A stretch of DNA of 19,497 nt from an uncultured Clostridia bacterium (GTDB taxonomy: Bacteria > Bacillota > Clostridia > Oscillospirales > Acutalibacteraceae), in assembly GCA_937898195.1 (NCBI GenBank), contig CALEJD010000008.1, positions 1 to 19,497 of the forward strand. The letters run 5' to 3'. The position numbers and the translations under genes are program-made. Below, piece after piece: positions 6,789 through 15,395 of this stretch. Position 1 is the first letter of the stretch. Each line of letters starts with the position of its first letter. The notes beneath the pieces are model-generated. The model was not told the origin of the DNA. It ran no database searches and was given only the letters and a program-made list of their open reading frames with translations.

Positions 6789-8306
6789 ATGAGAACGAGC
6801 GGAGTTTTAATGCACATTTCATCTATTCCAGGAGATACTGGCATAGGCACACTGGGCGTTGAAGCATATAAATTTGTGGATTTTTTGAAACAAAGTGGAC
6901 AAACATATTGGCAAGTATTACCTTTATGTCCTACAAGTTATGGTGATTCACCATATCAGTCTTTTTCTACTTTTGCAGGTAACCCATACTTTATTGATTT
7001 TGATTTACTTCGTGAAGACGGATTTCTTAAAAAAAGTGATTATTCAAAAATTAACTGGGGAGATAACCCTGAAAAAGTTGATTTCACAAAAATTTATAAA
7101 AACAGATTTAAAGTACTAAAAAAAGCCTTTGATAACTTTATTGTATCAACTGATAGTTTTGTTGAATTTTGTAATAATAATCAATATTGGCTTGATGATT
7201 TTGCCTTGTATATGGCGCTTAAAAATGCTTTTGACGGTAAGCCTTGGAACGAATGGCCAACAGATTTAAAAACTCGCAAACCAACTGTAATAGATAAAGC
7301 AAAAGCTCAGTATAAAGACGAAATCAATTTTCAAAAGTTTGTTCAGTATTTGTTTTTTGTTCAATGGTCAAACCTTAAAAAATATGCTAATGATAACGGT
7401 ATTTTAATTATAGGTGATATCCCTATCTATGTGGCAGGAGATAGTGCGGATGTGTGGGCAAATCCAAAGCAGTTTTTACTTGATGAAGATTGCAACCCAA
7501 TAGAAGTTGCTGGTTGTCCACCAGACGCATTTACTGATGATGGTCAGTTGTGGGGAAATCCACTTTATAACTGGGGTTATATGAAAAAAGATAACTACTC
7601 TTGGTGGAAAGAACGAATTAAACATCAGTATTCACTTTGTGATGTTATTCGTATTGACCACTTCAGAGGATTTGAGTCATATTATTGTATCCCTGCAAAT
7701 GCTAAAACTGCGAAAATAGGCGAGTGGAGAAAAGGGCCGGGTATTGATTTCTTCCGTGAAATTGAAAAAGACCTTGGAAAAATGAATATTATTGCAGAAG
7801 ATTTGGGCTTTTTAACTCCTGCAGTTAAAAGAATGCTTAAACAGAGTAAATATCCAGGTATGAAAGTTCTTCAATTTGCTTTTGATACAGATGAAGAAAA
7901 CGATTATCTTCTTCATAATTTTACAAAAAATTCTGTTGCTTATGTCGGTACTCACGATAATGATACAATTATGGGATATATGACAAAAACAGCTCTGAGA
8001 AAAACTCGTAAACGTGCAAAAGAATATCTTCGATTAACTCGCAAAGAGGGTTATAATTGGGGAATGATGAAAGCAATCTGGTCAAGCAATTCTAATACTG
8101 CAATCGTTACAATGCAAGACCTTTTAGGACTCGGTAATGAGGCAAGAATGAATTTTCCGTCAACTGTCTGTGATAATTGGCAATGGCGTGCAAAATCAGA
8201 TTATTTAAGTGATGAATTGGCAGAAAAAGTAAGGTTCTATACTGCACTTTATCAACGTTTGCCAAAGGTGAAAAGAGGAAAAAATAATGTCAAAAATAGT
8301 AAATGA
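6789..8306 (+). CDS. malQ: 4-alpha-glucanotransferase (amylomaltase, GH77)
   Basis: MalQ transfers glucan segments between maltodextrins, releasing glucose and making chains long enough for phosphorylase. At 505 residues it has the usual length of the bacterial short form. The three GH77 catalytic acids are present: the nucleophile aspartate in IRIDHFRGF (about residue 290), the acid/base glutamate in IIAEDLGFL (about 337) and the stabilising aspartate in GTHDNDT (about 390). The N-terminus (RTSGVLMHISSIP) and SYGDSPYQSFSTFAGNP are classic family segments. AGGTAAGTG precedes the ATG, 58 bases after the ATPase gene with no terminator between. Its 3' end overlaps glgP by 20 bases, so the two are likely translationally coupled. 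Confidence 0.96.
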   Translation: MRTSGVLMHISSIPGDTGIGTLGVEAYKFVDFLKQSGQTYWQVLPLCPTSYGDSPYQSFSTFAGNPYFIDFDLLREDGFLKKSDYSKINWGDNPEKVDFTKIYKNRFKVLKKAFDNFIVSTDSFVEFCNNNQYWLDDFALYMALKNAFDGKPWNEWPTDLKTRKPTVIDKAKAQYKDEINFQKFVQYLFFVQWSNLKKYANDNGILIIGDIPIYVAGDSADVWANPKQFLLDEDCNPIEVAGCPPDAFTDDGQLWGNPLYNWGYMKKDNYSWWKERIKHQYSLCDVIRIDHFRGFESYYCIPANAKTAKIGEWRKGPGIDFFREIEKDLGKMNIIAEDLGFLTPAVKRMLKQSKYPGMKVLQFAFDTDEENDYLLHNFTKNSVAYVGTHDNDTIMGYMTKTALRKTRKRAKEYLRLTRKEGYNWGMMKAIWSSNSNTAIVTMQDLLGLGNEARMNFPSTVCDNWQWRAKSDYLSDELAEKVRFYTALYQRLPKVKRGKNNVKNSK

Positions 8307-10635
8307 TGCAATATCACTTGCTAAAAATAAATTTCTTAAATCATTGAATGAATTAACACCTAATGAACTGCACGATGTAATTTCAACTGCGGTCATGGGC
8401 GAAATTGCTGACGATTGGATGAATAGCAGAGATAAGAGAATTCGTGAAAGAACTGCGTTCTATTTTTCTGCCGAATTTCTTGTTGGTCGAGCAATCTATA
8501 ATAACCTTGTTTCAAAAGGTGTTTATGACGAAGTTGAAAAGGATTTAAACGAATACGGCGTATCACTAAAAGCACTTGAAGACGTTGAAGATGCCGCACT
8601 CGGTAATGGCGGTTTAGGTCGTCTTGCCGCTTGCTTCCTTGAAAGTGCAGCAACTCACAATATTGCGCTTGATGGTTATGGAATCCGTTATAAATACGGA
8701 CTTTTCAAGCAAGATATTCAAGACGGTTTTCAGGTTGAATATGCTGATGATTGGACAAAATGGGGTGACCCTTGGTCAATTCGTAATGAAAACGATTCAG
8801 TTGAAGTTCAGTTCAAAGATATGACAGTTAAAGCCGTACCTTATGATATGCCGGTTATTGGCTATGGTACTGATAATGTTGGTACATTAAGACTTTGGCA
8901 AGCAGAATCTATTGTGCCATTTGATTTTGACTTGTTTAATCAGCAAAAATATGATAAATCAGTCAACCTTAAAAACCGTGCAGAAGATATTTCTCGTGTG
9001 TTATATCCAAATGATGATACCTATGATGGCAAAAAATTAAGACTTAAACAACAATATTTCTTCTCAAGTGCATCTTTGAAAGATATTATTAGAAAATATA
9101 AGAAAATTCACGGTGCAGATTTCTCAAAATTTGCAGATTTTATTACAATTCAGTTAAATGATACTCATCCTGTAATTTCAATTCCTGAACTTATCAGGCT
9201 TTTAACCGAAAACGAAAAAGTTGATTTTGATTGTGCAGTTGAAATCACTAAAAACGTGTTTAATTACGCAAACCATACCATTATGCAAGAGGCACTTGAA
9301 AAATGGGATGTAAAGATAATCAAAGACACTATTCCACAAGTTTTAGACATTATCAAAAAGCTTGATAAAATGCTCAAAAAAGAGCTTAAAATGGCTAAAG
9401 TAGATAAAGAAACTGCCGAGAAAATGCAAATAATTCAGGACAAACGTGTGCATATGGCTTACCTTGCAATTTTCTGTTCAAAATATGTGAATGGTGTTGC
9501 AAGAATTCACACAGATATTCTTAAAACAGACGTTTTAAAAGATTGGTATGAGTTGTATCCTGAAAAGTTCCAAAACAAGACTAATGGTATTACTCAAAGA
9601 AGATGGTTATTGCTTTGCAATCGTGAACTTTCAGCTCTGGTTACTGAACTTTTGGGTACTAATGAATGGGTTACAAACCTTAATAAACTTAAGGAGCTTG
9701 AAAAGTACGCTGATGACGAAAATGTGATTAACAGATTTATCGCCATTAAAGAAGCAAAGAAACAACAACTTGCAGACTTTATCAAGCAACACGACGGAAT
9801 AGAAGTTGAAGCTAATACCATCTTTGATATTCAAATTAAGCGACTTCATGAGTATAAGCGCCAATTCCTTAATGCACTTGCAATTCTTGAACTTTACTTT
9901 GAAATTAAAGAGGGCACACTTAAAGATTTTGTTCCAACAACATTTATTTTTGGTGCAAAATCAGCTCCTGGTTATGCACGCGCAAAAGGTATAATCAAAC
10001 TTATTAACGAGATTGCAAAACTTATTGAAAAAGATAAAGTTGTATCAAAATATATTAAAGTTGTATTCGTAAAAAATTATAATGTTTCTTATGCTGAAAA
10101 GCTTGTTGCAGCAGCTGATGTCAGCGAACAGATTTCAACAGCAGGTACAGAGGCATCAGGCACAGGTAATATGAAACTTATGCTCAACGGTGCAGTTACT
10201 CTTGGAACTTATGATGGTGCGAATATTGAAATTGTTGAAGAAGCAGGGGAAGATAATAACTATATTTTCGGTGCCCGTGTTGAAGATATTGAAAAAGTAA
10301 AAGATTATTATTCTTCTAAAAATCTTTATGATAATGACGAGAAAATCAAGCGTGTGCTTGATGCACTTGTGGATGGCACACTTAAAGACGGTAGAACAAA
10401 GATTTTCAAAGAGCTTTACGATTCAATTCTTAAAGGTGCATCTTGGCACGAGCCAGACCATTACTATTTGCTTCTTGATTTCAATGACTATGTTGAAACA
10501 AAGAAAAGAATTAATGCTAATTATAAAAACAAAAAAGAATTTTATAAAAAGTGTTGGCTCAATATGTGTAATGCAGGAAAATTCTCATCAGATAGAACAA
10601 TTAAAGAGTATGCAAATGAGATTTGGCATATATAA
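8287..10635 (+). CDS. glgP: Glycogen/starch/maltodextrin phosphorylase (GT35)
   Basis: This enzyme removes glucose from the non-reducing end of alpha-1,4-glucans with phosphate, yielding glucose-1-phosphate, using pyridoxal phosphate. The 782-residue protein carries the family landmarks in order: GNGGLGRLAACFLES, DDWTKWGDPW, LNDTHPVISIPELIRLL, TNGITQRRWL, IKRLHEYKRQFLNA and, near residues 620-640, the PLP-lysine region EASGTGNMKLMLNGA. It starts at ATG 8287, with AGAGG at 8274-8278, inside the end of malQ. It is the last gene before a strong terminator. Linkage to a maltodextrin importer and malQ suggests imported maltodextrins as substrate, although a role in intracellular glycogen cannot be excluded; no glycogen synthesis genes are in the window. 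Confidence 0.96.
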   Translation: MSKIVNDAISLAKNKFLKSLNELTPNELHDVISTAVMGEIADDWMNSRDKRIRERTAFYFSAEFLVGRAIYNNLVSKGVYDEVEKDLNEYGVSLKALEDVEDAALGNGGLGRLAACFLESAATHNIALDGYGIRYKYGLFKQDIQDGFQVEYADDWTKWGDPWSIRNENDSVEVQFKDMTVKAVPYDMPVIGYGTDNVGTLRLWQAESIVPFDFDLFNQQKYDKSVNLKNRAEDISRVLYPNDDTYDGKKLRLKQQYFFSSASLKDIIRKYKKIHGADFSKFADFITIQLNDTHPVISIPELIRLLTENEKVDFDCAVEITKNVFNYANHTIMQEALEKWDVKIIKDTIPQVLDIIKKLDKMLKKELKMAKVDKETAEKMQIIQDKRVHMAYLAIFCSKYVNGVARIHTDILKTDVLKDWYELYPEKFQNKTNGITQRRWLLLCNRELSALVTELLGTNEWVTNLNKLKELEKYADDENVINRFIAIKEAKKQQLADFIKQHDGIEVEANTIFDIQIKRLHEYKRQFLNALAILELYFEIKEGTLKDFVPTTFIFGAKSAPGYARAKGIIKLINEIAKLIEKDKVVSKYIKVVFVKNYNVSYAEKLVAAADVSEQISTAGTEASGTGNMKLMLNGAVTLGTYDGANIEIVEEAGEDNNYIFGARVEDIEKVKDYYSSKNLYDNDEKIKRVLDALVDGTLKDGRTKIFKELYDSILKGASWHEPDHYYLLLDFNDYVETKKRINANYKNKKEFYKKCWLNMCNAGKFSSDRTIKEYANEIWHI

Positions 10636-10639
10636 ATTT

Positions 10640-10664
10640 AAAGGACTCTTTTGAGTCCTTTTTT
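10640..10664 (+). terminator. Rho-independent terminator of the maltodextrin operon
   Basis: AAGGACTC (10641-10648) pairs perfectly with GAGTCCTT (10653-10660) around TTTT, extended by one A-T pair and followed by a T tract to 10664. It lies five bases after the glgP stop. Confidence 0.92.
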
Positions 10665-10665
10665 C

Positions 10666-10694
10666 TTGCATAATTTGAATTTTCAATATATAAT
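10666..10694 (+). promoter_or_regulatory. Sigma-A-type promoter of the NUDIX-birA-bioY operon
   Basis: TTGCAT (10666-10671), a 17-base spacer and a perfect TATAAT (10689-10694) lie directly after the glgP terminator. The predicted start of transcription is around 10701, about 24 bases before the NUDIX ATG. No biotin-type operator dyad was seen over it. Confidence 0.7.
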
Positions 10695-10724
10695 AAATTG
10701 ATTTTATTAACAGGTGGTGTTCAT

Positions 10725-11213
10725 ATGAATTATGATTGTGGTTTTACAAAAGAAAACAACTGGTTTCGTTATCGTGCAGCAGCAATTATTGTTGAAGATA
10801 ATTGCGTATTGTTTGCTGGCAATGAAACAGCCGATTATTTATATTCAATTGGTGGAGCAATTCATATGAACGAACCCTCTGAAGAAGCTGTTAAAAGAGA
10901 AGTTTTTGAAGAAACAGGCGTTCATTATGAAGTTGACAGATTGGCAGTAATTCATGAAAACTTCTTTTATGGTGATGGTGGAACACAACCAAATACACTT
11001 TGCCACGAAGTAGCATTTTACTATTTGATGAAACCAAAAGGCTCAAAAGAACTACATAGTGACAGTTATACAAGCGGTGGATATAAAGAAACCGCACATT
11101 GGATTCCAATTGATGATTTGGATAAACATGTAGCATATCCTACATTTATGAAAGAATACTTAAAAACTATGCCGAAAGAAATAGTGCATATCATATCGAA
11201 TGAGAGAGAATAA
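10725..11213 (+). CDS. NUDIX hydrolase
   Basis: This cytoplasmic hydrolase of 162 residues is predicted to cleave a nucleoside diphosphate linked to another group X. The Nudix box is complete at residues 44-66: a GAIHMNE start, then the metal-binding REVFEETGV end, fitting Gx5Ex7REUxEExGU exactly. The start is ATG 10725 with AGGTGG at 10712-10717. An in-frame TTG at 10698 is excluded because it lies upstream of the predicted transcription start. The gene is first in an operon with birA (two-base gap) and bioY. The substrate is not predictable from sequence, and the link to biotin metabolism may be no more than co-transcription. Confidence 0.92.
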   Translation: MNYDCGFTKENNWFRYRAAAIIVEDNCVLFAGNETADYLYSIGGAIHMNEPSEEAVKREVFEETGVHYEVDRLAVIHENFFYGDGGTQPNTLCHEVAFYYLMKPKGSKELHSDSYTSGGYKETAHWIPIDDLDKHVAYPTFMKEYLKTMPKEIVHIISNERE

Positions 11214-11215
11214 TT

Positions 11216-11983
11216 TTGGACAAAAAAATATTAGAACAATATATAAACCAAAAATTGAATATCACAATTTTCGATGAACTTGATTCAACAAATAATTATT
11301 TGAAAAAATTAGGTTCAAATGGCGAAAAGGAAAATCAACTCGTTATTGCTTTAAGTCAGACTGGTGGCAGAGGCAGAATGGGTCGTTCTTTCTATTCCCC
11401 AAACGGAACAGGAATTTACTTTTCTTTACTTTTATATCCAGAATATGCTATCGAAAAATCACTTTTTTTGACAGTTATGGCTGCTGTTTCTGTTGCGGAA
11501 ACAGTTATGAAATACAACAAAAACGATGTTAAAATCAAATGGGTTAACGATATTTATATTGATGGTAAAAAAGTATGCGGAATTTTAACAGAAGGTTCTG
11601 TAAACAATGAAAAGAAACTTGACTATGCAATTGTAGGTATAGGAATAAATGTGGTTGCACCAAAAAGTGACTTCCCAGATGATATAAAGGATATTGCAAC
11701 ATCTATTTTCCCGGGAAAAACAGAAGAGAATATTAAAGAAAAAATCGTTGCTGATGTTGTAAACAAGTTTTTTGATATGTATAACGGAATTGATACTGAT
11801 TTTATTAAAAGATATAAAGAGTATTCATATCTTACAGGTAAAGAAATCAACATAATTCAAGGTGATAGTAAAAGACCTGCAATTGTGATTGATATTACTG
11901 ACGATTGTCATTTGCTAGTTAAGAATGAAAATGGCGAAATCGAAGAGATTTCATCAGGTGATGTTAGTGTGAGGCTACAATGA
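11216..11983 (+). CDS. birA: Biotin-[acetyl-CoA-carboxylase] ligase, monofunctional (no HTH domain)
   Basis: The enzyme activates biotin with ATP and attaches it to the lysine of biotin carboxyl carrier domains. The 255-residue protein begins directly with the catalytic domain: FDELDSTNNYLK (residues 19-30), the biotinyl-AMP loop GGRGRMGR (50-57), KWVND (108-112, usually KWPND) and GKKVCGIL with the catalytic-type lysine near 119. A small C-terminal SH3-like part follows. The N-terminal winged-helix repressor domain of bifunctional BirA (about 60-80 residues) is missing, so this is a group I ligase. Translation starts at a TTG two bases after the NUDIX stop, with a weak purine-rich site (GAGAGAG), implying coupling. 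It overlaps bioY by four bases (ATGA). Confidence 0.94.
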   Translation: MDKKILEQYINQKLNITIFDELDSTNNYLKKLGSNGEKENQLVIALSQTGGRGRMGRSFYSPNGTGIYFSLLLYPEYAIEKSLFLTVMAAVSVAETVMKYNKNDVKIKWVNDIYIDGKKVCGILTEGSVNNEKKLDYAIVGIGINVVAPKSDFPDDIKDIATSIFPGKTEENIKEKIVADVVNKFFDMYNGIDTDFIKRYKEYSYLTGKEINIIQGDSKRPAIVIDITDDCHLLVKNENGEIEEISSGDVSVRLQ

Positions 11984-12540
11984 AAAGAAGAAATCTGATT
12001 GTAACATTAACGTTGTCTGCATTATTCTGTACATTGATTTGCATAGGCTCATTTATACGAATTCCAATGCCCAATATGATGCCTATGACCTTGCAAACAT
12101 TCTTTGTTTTGCTTACGGGACTTGTGTTACCTGTTAAAGCATCTGCTCTCGCTACTATTACTTATATGGCACTTGGACTAATTGGTTTACCAATATTTTC
12201 AGGCGGTGGGGGATTAGGCTATGTTTTAATGCCTAATTTCGGCTTTATAATCGGCTTTGTGATTTCGTCAGTAACAATGAGTGTTCTTGCAGAAAAACTA
12301 AAAAAACGCAAATTTAGTCAATATTTTGCAATATCTTTACTTGGTATCGCAATTATCTACATAATCGGAATTTTATATTTTGTTTTAATCACAAACGTAT
12401 ACAATAACAATGATTATTCTGCAATATGGTTTATTCAGACAGTTTTCCTGCCATTTCTACCAAAAGAAATAATTTGCATCATATTAGCATCTTTATCAGC
12501 ATACAAAATAAGACCATATATAACAAAAATCCCACAATGA
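11980..12540 (+). CDS. bioY: BioY, biotin-specific S component of an ECF transporter
   Basis: BioY is the membrane protein that binds biotin for uptake; in Firmicutes it works with the shared EcfA/EcfT module encoded elsewhere. The product has 186 residues with about six hydrophobic segments. Recognisable parts are ALFCTLICIGSFIRIPMP near the N-terminus, PMTLQTFFVLLTGLVLP (residues 35-51), the GLIGLPIFSGGGGLGYV loop (66-82) and FLPKEIICI near the C-terminus. The segment that reads GPTGGYLIGF in many BioY proteins is MPNFGFIIGF here. The start overlaps the birA stop, so transport and protein biotinylation are translationally coupled. It ends inside a terminator stem. No biotin synthesis genes are in view, in keeping with a scavenging lifestyle (inference). 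Confidence 0.93.
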   Translation: MKRRNLIVTLTLSALFCTLICIGSFIRIPMPNMMPMTLQTFFVLLTGLVLPVKASALATITYMALGLIGLPIFSGGGGLGYVLMPNFGFIIGFVISSVTMSVLAEKLKKRKFSQYFAISLLGIAIIYIIGILYFVLITNVYNNNDYSAIWFIQTVFLPFLPKEIICIILASLSAYKIRPYITKIPQ

Positions 12541-12554
12541 AGTGGGATTTTTTT
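12526..12554. terminator. Terminator between the convergent bioY and pdp operons
   Basis: AAAATCCCAC and GTGGGATTTT pair around a six-base loop (stem about 12526-12535 with 12542-12551). A T tract follows on the plus strand (to 12554) and AAAAA precedes it, giving a U tract on the minus transcript as well. The stem overlaps the bioY stop codon and lies just past the pdp stop, so it can end both operons. Confidence 0.85.
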
Positions 12555-12555
12555 C

Positions 12556-13857
12556 TTATCTTATTGTTTTATATATCAAAGGTTTTGTTTCAGGCTTTTC
12601 GGCACCGATTGTAAATGAAGTGTTGAAAAGTTTTTCTGCATTTTTTAGTTTATCTTCCGTTTCTGCATAGAGAATTGCGATTGTATCTCCAACAGAAGCC
12701 TTATCACAAGTCTTTTTATAAAGTACAATTCCTGCACCGTAGTCAATAGTATCTGTTTTCTTTTCTCGACCTGCACCAAGTAAAACAGCACTTTCACCAA
12801 CAATTCTTGAATCAATACTTTGGATGTAACCATCTTTTTTTGCCTTGATTTCAAGTGATTTTTCGCAACTTGGCAAAAGTTCAGTATTATCAAGCATTTC
12901 TGCATTTCCAGCTTGTGCAGTAACAAGTTCTTTAAGTTTATTAAATGCTGAGCCGTCAAGTAAAGCATTTTCAGCCTTATTATATGCGACATCATAATTC
13001 CAACCGTTAGAAATACTTAAAATTGTTGCGGAGAGTACAAGACAAAGCTCTCGTAATTGCTTATCACCTTTATTTTTGAGAATCTCAACAACTTCTTTGA
13101 TTTCAAGTGCATTTCCAATATTTGAACCAAGGGGAATATCCATATTTGTAATAACTGCAGCCATATTGCGACCACATTTTTTACCGATTTTTACCATCAT
13201 TTCCGCAAGTTCTGTGGCACTTTTTTCATCTTTCATAAATGCACCGCTACCACACTTTACATCAAGAACAATGTTCTTTGCTCCTGCTGCAATTTTTTTA
13301 CTCATAATACTTGAAGCAATAAGTGAAATATTACCCACAGTTGCAGTAACATCACGCAAAGCATAAATCTTTTTGTCAGCAGGTGCTAAATTGCCTGTCT
13401 GTCCTATAAGTGCAATCCCGATTTCATTAACTTGTTTGAAAAAAGCATCTGTGTCAATAGATGTGTTATACCCCTCAATGCTTTCAAGTTTGTCGATTGT
13501 ACCGCCTGTGTGACCAAGTCCGCGACCACTCATTTTAGCCATTTTAATGCTGAGTGTAGCACAAATCGGTGCTACTATAAGTGAAGTCTTATCTCCAACA
13601 CCACCTGTGGAGTGCTTGTCAGCAGTAATTCCGTTAATAGCAGACAAATCAAGCATATCACCGGATTTTGCCATACTTTCAGTAAGATTTACTGTTTCTT
13701 CTTCATCCATACCATTGATAAAAATAGCCATAAGAAGTGCAGATGCCTGATAATCTTCGATATTTTCTTTTGTGTATTCCTGAACAAAAAAGTCTATTTC
13801 TTCTTTTGTAAGTTTCTGTGCGTCACGTTTTTTCTCAATAATATCGTAAATTCTCAT
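12556..13857 (-). CDS. pdp: Pyrimidine-nucleoside phosphorylase
   Basis: Pdp cleaves uridine, thymidine and deoxyuridine with phosphate to the base and (deoxy)ribose-1-phosphate. The 433-residue length equals that of Bacillus/Geobacillus Pdp. The phosphate-binding loop KHSTGGVGD is at residues 81-89 and the family signature SGRGLGHTGGTIDKLE at 110-125; ASSIMSKKIAAGA is also intact. The start is placed at ATG 13857, six bases after AGGTG. A GTG three codons upstream (13866) would sit on that site, and Bacillus Pdp likewise begins MRM. The start lies one base past the cdd stop, so the two are translationally coupled. It is the last gene of the deo operon and supplies DeoB with sugar-1-phosphate. 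Confidence 0.96.
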   Translation of the reverse strand: MRIYDIIEKKRDAQKLTKEEIDFFVQEYTKENIEDYQASALLMAIFINGMDEEETVNLTESMAKSGDMLDLSAINGITADKHSTGGVGDKTSLIVAPICATLSIKMAKMSGRGLGHTGGTIDKLESIEGYNTSIDTDAFFKQVNEIGIALIGQTGNLAPADKKIYALRDVTATVGNISLIASSIMSKKIAAGAKNIVLDVKCGSGAFMKDEKSATELAEMMVKIGKKCGRNMAAVITNMDIPLGSNIGNALEIKEVVEILKNKGDKQLRELCLVLSATILSISNGWNYDVAYNKAENALLDGSAFNKLKELVTAQAGNAEMLDNTELLPSCEKSLEIKAKKDGYIQSIDSRIVGESAVLLGAGREKKTDTIDYGAGIVLYKKTCDKASVGDTIAILYAETEDKLKNAEKLFNTSFTIGAEKPETKPLIYKTIR

Positions 13858-13858
13858 A

Positions 13859-14269
13859 TCATTCACCTAATTTAGATTTATCAAAAGAATAGGGGAGAAG
13901 TTCACATAAAGTAAACTCTTTAATTTCGTCTTCACTAATACCAACATATACTTTAAAATCAGCATCACAGAATTCTGCTAACGCTTGTCTGCAAACACCA
14001 CAAGGCATAGCGTAATCAGTAATTTCACCATTTTTTTCACCTACAACACAAATTGCCGTGAATTCTTTTTCACCATTTGCTATTGCAGAAAATATAGCTG
14101 TTCTTTCTGCACAGTTTGTAACCGAATATGATACGTTTTCAATGTTACAACCTTTATAAATATTCCCGTTTTTAGTAAGTAAAGCTGCACCTACATTATA
14201 GTTTGAATATGGTGCATAAGAGTTTTTCATAGCATCTTTTGCTAACATAAAAAGGTCTTTTGTGTTCAT
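13859..14269 (-). CDS. cdd: Cytidine deaminase
   Basis: Cdd hydrolyses cytidine and deoxycytidine to uridine and deoxyuridine, feeding Pdp. The 136-residue protein has the zinc ligands of the tetrameric small form: C53 in NCAERTAIFSA with catalytic E55, and C90 and C93 in PCGVCRQALAEFC. The three-cysteine site is the Gram-positive type. AAGGTGA precedes the ATG. It starts four bases after the deoB stop and ends one base before the pdp start, within a tightly packed catabolic operon. Confidence 0.96.
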   Translation of the reverse strand: MNTKDLFMLAKDAMKNSYAPYSNYNVGAALLTKNGNIYKGCNIENVSYSVTNCAERTAIFSAIANGEKEFTAICVVGEKNGEITDYAMPCGVCRQALAEFCDADFKVYVGISEDEIKEFTLCELLPYSFDKSKLGE

Positions 14270-14273
14270 AAAA

Positions 14274-15395
14274 TCACCTTAAATTAAAGTTTTCTAAAAT
14301 CACTTTGCTGATATAATTATACCCTTTAATTGTTCCAAGGTTTTCAGGTTCAATATCATGCGAATACATCATAACAGGTACTCGTTCTCTTGTATGGTCT
14401 GTACCTTTAAATGCAGGGTCACAACCGTGGTCAGCAGTAATAATCAATAAATCATCATTTTTCATTTTTGGCACAAACTCGTTTAACCAATTATCAAATT
14501 CGCTTATTGCATTTGCATAACCGTCAACATCTCGTCTATGACCATATTTCATATCAAAATCAACAAGATTAGTAAATACAAGACCTTTGAAATCCTTTTC
14601 GATTAATTCAAGAGTTTTGCTCATACCTTTGTCATTTGAATGAGTGTAATACTTTTCAGTAATTCCACGATTAGCAAAAATATCTGCAATTTTACCAACT
14701 GAAATTACATCAAAACTATTAGTTTTCAATTTATCAAGCATTGTATCTTCAGGTGGTTCAACAGAAAAATCGCGTCTGTCCGCAGTCCTTGTGAATGGGT
14801 ATTCACCTGTAAACGGTCTTGCAATAACACGACCGACAGCGTGCTCACCAACGAGTATTTTCCGTGCAATTTTGCAATACTCATATAACTTTTCAAGTGG
14901 AACAACATCAGTATGTGCTGCAATTTGAAATACACTGTCAGCAGATGTATAGACAATTAATTTGCCTGTTTTAATATGCTCTTCACCATAATCAGCAATA
15001 ACTTGTGTGCCTGAATATGTCTTGTTACAAAGAGTTCCACAACCTGTCTGTTTTTCAAATTCTTCAATAATTTCTTTTGGAAATCCGTCAGGGTAGGTAG
15101 GCATAGGTTTGTCTGAAATAATGCCTGCGATTTCAAAATGACCGATTGTAGTGTCCTTGCCTGCAGACAATTCTTGTAAAGCACCAAATTTGCCGATAGG
15201 TAATGGACAATCATCAAGTTCAACACCATTAATATTGCAAAGTCCAAGCTTTGTTAAATTTTGAATACTAAATTTTTCTGATTTTGAAATACTTTTAAGA
15301 GTATTCGCACCAAAATCTCCAAATTTTTCAGCATCAGGAGCATTACCGATGCCGAAACTGTCGAGAACAATCAGAAGTATTCTATTATATTTCAT
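14274..15395 (-). CDS. deoB: Phosphopentomutase
   Basis: DeoB interconverts (deoxy)ribose-1-phosphate and -5-phosphate, linking Pdp with DeoC. The 373-residue protein belongs to the alkaline-phosphatase-like superfamily. It shows the metal-binding N-terminus VLDSFGIG (D12), the phospho-acceptor threonine in GKDTTIGHFE (T82, equivalent to T85 of the Bacillus cereus enzyme) and the C-terminal metal site TADHGCDPAFKGTDHTRE. It is slightly shorter than the usual 390-400 residues without loss of a recognised motif. Its ATG overlaps the deoC stop by one base (TAATG), showing translational coupling. Confidence 0.96.
   Translation of the reverse strand: MKYNRILLIVLDSFGIGNAPDAEKFGDFGANTLKSISKSEKFSIQNLTKLGLCNINGVELDDCPLPIGKFGALQELSAGKDTTIGHFEIAGIISDKPMPTYPDGFPKEIIEEFEKQTGCGTLCNKTYSGTQVIADYGEEHIKTGKLIVYTSADSVFQIAAHTDVVPLEKLYEYCKIARKILVGEHAVGRVIARPFTGEYPFTRTADRRDFSVEPPEDTMLDKLKTNSFDVISVGKIADIFANRGITEKYYTHSNDKGMSKTLELIEKDFKGLVFTNLVDFDMKYGHRRDVDGYANAISEFDNWLNEFVPKMKNDDLLIITADHGCDPAFKGTDHTRERVPVMMYSHDIEPENLGTIKGYNYISKVILENFNLR

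Noticed and set aside
9594..9864. Long open frames on the minus strand inside glgP
   Set aside because: They lie opposite a strongly conserved phosphorylase region, have no ribosome binding site and no recognisable protein features; shadow frames.
13864..13866. GTG start for pdp three codons upstream of ATG 13857
   Set aside because: It overlaps the AGGTG ribosome binding site; ATG 13857 gives exactly the usual 433-residue length.
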